A stretch of 64,000 nt of DNA from Geobacillus thermodenitrificans subsp. thermodenitrificans DSM 465 (GTDB lineage: Bacteria > Bacillota > Bacilli > Bacillales > Anoxybacillaceae), in NCBI RefSeq assembly GCF_000496575.1, contig NZ_AYKT01000002.1, forward strand, positions 1 to 64,000, in the 5' to 3' direction. The position numbers and the translations under genes were made by a program. Positions 62,998 through 64,000 of this stretch are shown piece after piece. How positions within the stretch are numbered: the stretch's first letter is position 1; each line of letters begins with the position of its first letter. A model generated the notes under the pieces. It worked only from the letters and a program-made list of their open reading frames with translations. It ran no database searches and was not told the origin of the DNA.

Positions 62998-64000
62998 TTG
63001 AACATCAACTGGATTGAGGAGGCACGGAAACGGAAAGACGATTTAGTTCGCGATGTGCAAGCGCTTGTCCGCATTCCGAGCGTTCGTGATGACAGCGAGG
63101 CGCAGCCAGGAGCGCCGTTTGGACTGAAAGTGGCAGAAGCGCTCGATTATATGTTAACCCGTGGTCAAGCGGAAGGGTTTCGCGTCAAAAACGTCGACGG
63201 GTTTGCCGGACATGTGGAAATGGGGCAAGGGGAGAAGCTTATCGGTGTGCTCGGCCATATCGACGTCGTGCCGCCCGGGGATGGCTGGACGGTTGATCCG
63301 TTCTCCGCTCATGTGAGGGACGGCCGCATTTACGGGCGTGGGGCCATCGATGACAAAGGGCCGACCATCGCTGCGTTTTACGCAATGAAAATCGTGAAAG
63401 AACTCGGCCTGCCGCTGAGCAAGCGGGTTCGTCTCATCATCGGAGGGGATGAGGAAAGCGATTGGCGGTGTGTCGACCATTATTTCAAGCATGAAGAGAT
63501 GCCGGACATTGGGTTTGTCCCGGACGCTGATTTTCCGATTATTTATGCGGAAAAAGGGATTATTGACGCTGATTTGCAATATCGGCTGACGGGGAGCGAA
63601 GAAACGGGAGAAATGACGCTTCGCTCGTTTCAAGCAGGCCGCCGCTACAATATGGTGCCTGATGCGGCCGAAGCCGTTGTCGAAGGAGCCGGGCTGGAGG
63701 AATGGTCTAGCCGGTATGAGCGCTTTTGCCGTGACCACGGATTAAACGGGAACATCCACCATAGCGGCGAAGCGGCTGTGCTTACGCTGGAAGGAGTGGC
63801 TGCTCATGGCGCCGAACCGGAGCGCGGCAAAAATGCCGGCGTCTACTTGGCGCAATTTTTAGCGAGCCTTCCGCTGGATGGCGGTAGCCGGCCGTTTGTC
63901 CAGTTTGTGGCGTCCTCGTTTTTCGACGACACGCGCGGACGGAAGCTCGGTCTGGCGTATCGGGATGAGCGGAGCGGTGAGCTGACCGTGAATGTCGGCG
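62998..64000 (+). CDS. pepV: Dipeptidase PepV (partial, runs off the window)
   Basis: The first 334 codons of an M20 peptidase. Metal ligands and catalysis: [15 protein letters not shown] (His87, Asp89), [18 protein letters not shown] (Asp) and [12 protein letters not shown] (catalytic Glu). The family removes N-terminal residues from dipeptides using two zinc ions. The start is TTG seven bases after GAAAGGGAG; ATG two codons earlier is too close. The C terminus lies beyond the window. Matches B. subtilis ytjP. Confidence 0.92.
   Translation, partial: MNINWIEEARKRKDDLVRDVQALVRIPSVRDDSEAQPGAPFGLKVAEALDYMLTRGQAEGFRVKNVDGFAGHVEMGQGEKLIGVLGHIDVVPPGDGWTVDPFSAHVRDGRIYGRGAIDDKGPTIAAFYAMKIVKELGLPLSKRVRLIIGGDEESDWRCVDHYFKHEEMPDIGFVPDADFPIIYAEKGIIDADLQYRLTGSEETGEMTLRSFQAGRRYNMVPDAAEAVVEGAGLEEWSSRYERFCRDHGLNGNIHHSGEAAVLTLEGVAAHGAEPERGKNAGVYLAQFLASLPLDGGSRPFVQFVASSFFDDTRGRKLGLAYRDERSGELTVNVG

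Overview
The window looks like chromosome of a thermophilic Bacillaceae member, most likely Geobacillus or a close relative. The order of the core genes follows the B. subtilis 'yt' region (glg operon, men genes, luxS, dps, ytkD, ytlA-C-D, ytmA-B, pckA, metK, ytoA, ytpB, ytqA-B, ytzC, leuS, ytwF, ytfP, ytgP, ytzE, pepV). Codons and intergenic DNA are GC-richer than in Bacillus, the proteins are of Geobacillus type, and regulation is Gram-positive (S-box, T-box, Zur and Fur boxes, AGGAGG ribosome sites, many TTG and GTG starts).

Region 1 (1-957) is the 3' part of a tRNA operon in the order of B. subtilis trnD: Asp (partial), Phe, Thr, Tyr, Trp, His, Gln, Gly, Cys, Leu. A near-consensus promoter sits just before tRNA-Leu and a terminator follows it. 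Region 2 (about 960-7560) is visibly AT-richer and looks accessory: a degenerate second copy of the tRNA-Leu 3' end, GNAT acetyltransferases, a fosfomycin-resistance FosB, a DinB-fold protein, a frameshifted carboxymuconolactone-decarboxylase-like gene, a TrmO-like protein, a multi-hairpin element and several small unknown genes. Region 3 (7.6-16.4 kb) holds acetyltransferases, an autoregulated TetR-methyltransferase pair, two convergent LysE exporters, a LytTR regulator beside an acetyl-CoA hydrolase/transferase, and a CzcD-type zinc exporter.

Region 4 (16.5-24.6 kb) is the glgBCDAP operon, with every junction overlapping. Region 5 (24.6-34 kb) has an AIM24-like protein, a YteA zinc-finger protein, and menaquinone genes: menA on one strand and menFDHB then menE on the other. 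Region 6 (34-45.6 kb) includes two unknown genes behind a promoter carrying two Fur-like boxes, a membrane serine protease with a dockerin-like tail, a Zur-controlled zinc-binding lipoprotein, luxS, dps, a holin-like protein, the YtkD Nudix enzyme and a YtlA-C-D type ABC importer. Region 7 (45.6-64 kb) carries pckA, metK with its SAM riboswitch, ytpB terpene synthase, the ytqA-ytqB tRNA wobble-modification pair, leuS with its T-box, and ytfP, ytgP, rsuA, ytzE and the start of pepV, which runs off the end.

I found no complete insertion sequence, no CRISPR array, no rRNA and no obvious prophage. Most of the window is conserved core genome. The least explained parts are the folded element near 5.1 kb, the putative Fur-regulated gene pair at 34.6-35.4 kb, and the protease with two membrane segments and a calcium-loop tail.
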